A stretch of 5,134 nucleotides of DNA. It comes from Candidatus Jorgensenbacteria bacterium. GTDB lineage: Bacteria; Patescibacteriota; Minisyncoccia; UBA6257; GWB1-50-10. Under the pieces are notes generated by a model. The model was not told the origin of the DNA and did not search any database. It saw only the letters and a program-made list of their open reading frames with translations. The translations under genes were made by a program, and so were the position numbers. The stretch's first letter is position 1, and each line of letters opens with the position of its first letter. Positions 3,904 to 5,134 of this stretch are shown piece after piece. Where the stretch lies: positions 1-5,134 of the forward strand of contig JACRFG010000001.1 of NCBI GenBank assembly GCA_016234345.1, given 5' to 3'.

Positions 3904-5134
3904 TCAATTACTCATCCAACCTAAAAACAACGTCTTTTCTCCAAAAGGAATCGAAAATATTTTATTTGCCTGAAGATCAAAAGTTTTGATAAAATTTTCT
4001 TCGTCTGAATCCCAAGGCGTAAGCACAATAAAACTTCCGCTAGGAGAAAAGAGGCGATATCCTAACTCATAATCACCCTCTTCAAATGGAAGGATAGTGG
4101 GTTGTTTTTCAGAACCAATCTTCAAAAATTTAACCTTGTAGTTTTGAGTGTAAATAAATTTTGTCTTATCTTCTGAAAAGTGCTGAGAAACTCCTTCTAA
4201 TCCGGAAATTTGATCGTCTCCTACTGCTGGTGCAGAAACAACAAGCGTCGTGGTACCATTCGACCAATCAAAAAGTAAGATGTTTACCATAAAATCACTT
4301 GTTTTATAAGAATCCCCAGTGTTGCACAAAGCAACCATTTTATTATCGCCACCATACAAAGGAGCTAGTGCTCCCCCATACGAACAGAAGCTGGTCGTAT
4401 CGATTGATTCTTCCAATAAACCAGTGTTTGTATCAAGCACATGAATAGTATTTCTTTTGTATTTATCAAAAAGATAAAGGACATCACCATTTGGAGACCA
4501 ACCAGCTGGCTCTACATCTAGTTTCAGATTTATCAGATTTATTTCTTTCCACTGCTTTCCAGCTCGATCATATATATCCATTGAGCGGGCGTAAGAACTG
4601 CTGTGAGGAAACCGAAGAATTTTCTGACCGTGCGGAGAAATATAATACACTACCACTTCGTCAGGACTAGGAACAACCTTATGAGGTGATTGAAACGTCT
4701 CGATTTTCTTTGCAGAAATATCAACAAGATACAAACTTTCTTCTACGCCGGCACTCAACTTTTCATATTTTTCGGGATTCTCCCTGATCTCTGTAAATGT
4801 TCTGGGAAATTCGCCTCGAGCTTTTTCAATGGCGGTGGTATCGTTCACAATAACTACTCTTCCATTTTCTGACGCTCGGATATAAAACGAATGATTCTTG
4901 CTTTCACTAGCAGAAAACAGACGTACTATTTCAACTACGTTTTTGCCTCTTGCGTCACTTTCATATACTCCACCGGCACTATAAAAAAGTAATTTATCCG
5001 TCCCAAGATCAACTACATCCGTCACCTTTAACCTCGATTGAGAAATCTGTGTATCTTTTTGTCTATCAGCAATATACCTTACGGACACACCTACCATTAT
5101 TGCTACTAACATAAGGAGTAATGCTGGAATCAAA
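3904..5134 (-). CDS. Membrane-anchored beta-propeller-like (PD40/TolB-type) protein, 5' end outside window
   Basis: The reading frame is open to the right edge, and at least 409 residues are visible. The first visible residues, LLLMLVAIMVGVSVRYI, form one membrane segment followed by the charged RQKD, so the rest is probably outside the membrane. The body contains spaced blade-like motifs: YYISPHGQKILRF (about 163-175), GWSPNGDVLYLFDK (211-224), HFSEDKTKFIYTQN (318-331) and LFSPSGSFIVLTPW (361-374). The S-P-x-G-x-x-(I/L) pattern is typical of PD40/WD40-like propeller blades as in TolB or dipeptidyl-peptidase N-domains. No catalytic motif was seen, so it is likely a binding or scaffold protein. 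The true start may lie off the window; TTG at 5133 and ATG at 5112 are in-frame candidates, but neither has a visible Shine-Dalgarno. It ends in TGA. Composition looks more AT-rich than rplY. The function is unassigned. Confidence 0.82.
   Translation of the reverse strand, partial: LIPALLLMLVAIMVGVSVRYIADRQKDTQISQSRLKVTDVVDLGTDKLLFYSAGGVYESDARGKNVVEIVRLFSASESKNHSFYIRASENGRVVIVNDTTAIEKARGEFPRTFTEIRENPEKYEKLSAGVEESLYLVDISAKKIETFQSPHKVVPSPDEVVVYYISPHGQKILRFPHSSSYARSMDIYDRAGKQWKEINLINLKLDVEPAGWSPNGDVLYLFDKYKRNTIHVLDTNTGLLEESIDTTSFCSYGGALAPLYGGDNKMVALCNTGDSYKTSDFMVNILLFDWSNGTTTLVVSAPAVGDDQISGLEGVSQHFSEDKTKFIYTQNYKVKFLKIGSEKQPTILPFEEGDYELGYRLFSPSGSFIVLTPWDSDEENFIKTFDLQANKIFSIPFGEKTLFLGWMSN

Noticed and set aside
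1..5134. CRISPR array, insertion sequence or prophage
   Set aside because: No spaced direct repeats, transposase motifs, terminal inverted repeats or phage genes were seen.

Overview
The window most likely comes from a Candidate Phyla Radiation (Patescibacteria) bacterium, probably Parcubacteria-like. The evidence is a divergent 16S rRNA 5' portion with altered 'universal' primer sites, a zinc-binding bL31, a long-form bL25, and a secreted coiled-coil protein ending in a lytic-transglycosylase domain. The phylum assignment is inference from recognisable sequence; no tree or search was run. Gene ends (TAA, TAG and one TGA) fit standard bacterial code 11 and give no sign of the TGA=Gly recoding seen in Gracilibacteria and SR1.

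Layout. Positions 1-509 hold the 5' third of a 16S rRNA gene on the minus strand, running off the left edge. It is preceded (reading leftward) by a leader of about 90 nt and a perfect TTGACA/TATAAT promoter. Just upstream of that promoter lies a terminator closing a small unrecognised minus-strand gene (699-1094) with a good Shine-Dalgarno. A short divergent region (1095-1201) carries the promoter of a plus-strand pair, rpmE (bL31) and rplY (bL25), which ends at a hairpin near 2150. A second plus-strand unit (2229-3611) encodes the exported coiled-coil/lytic-transglycosylase protein. Then comes a 292-nt intergenic stretch with notable RNA-like secondary structure. The right quarter (3904-5134) is a minus-strand, membrane-anchored beta-propeller-like protein whose beginning is outside the window.

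How it fits together. Three features concern the ribosome: 16S rRNA plus two large-subunit proteins that both sit at or near the central protuberance. The transglycosylase protein is a cell-wall remodelling factor whose coiled coil resembles PcsB/CwlO/EnvC proteins, which work with FtsEX in division. The propeller protein has no clear assigned role. Most of the region is ordinary core-genome content. The points most worth a second look are the compensated changes in 16S helix 1 and the 530 pseudoknot, the domain combination in the wall hydrolase, and the structured element at 3645-3730.
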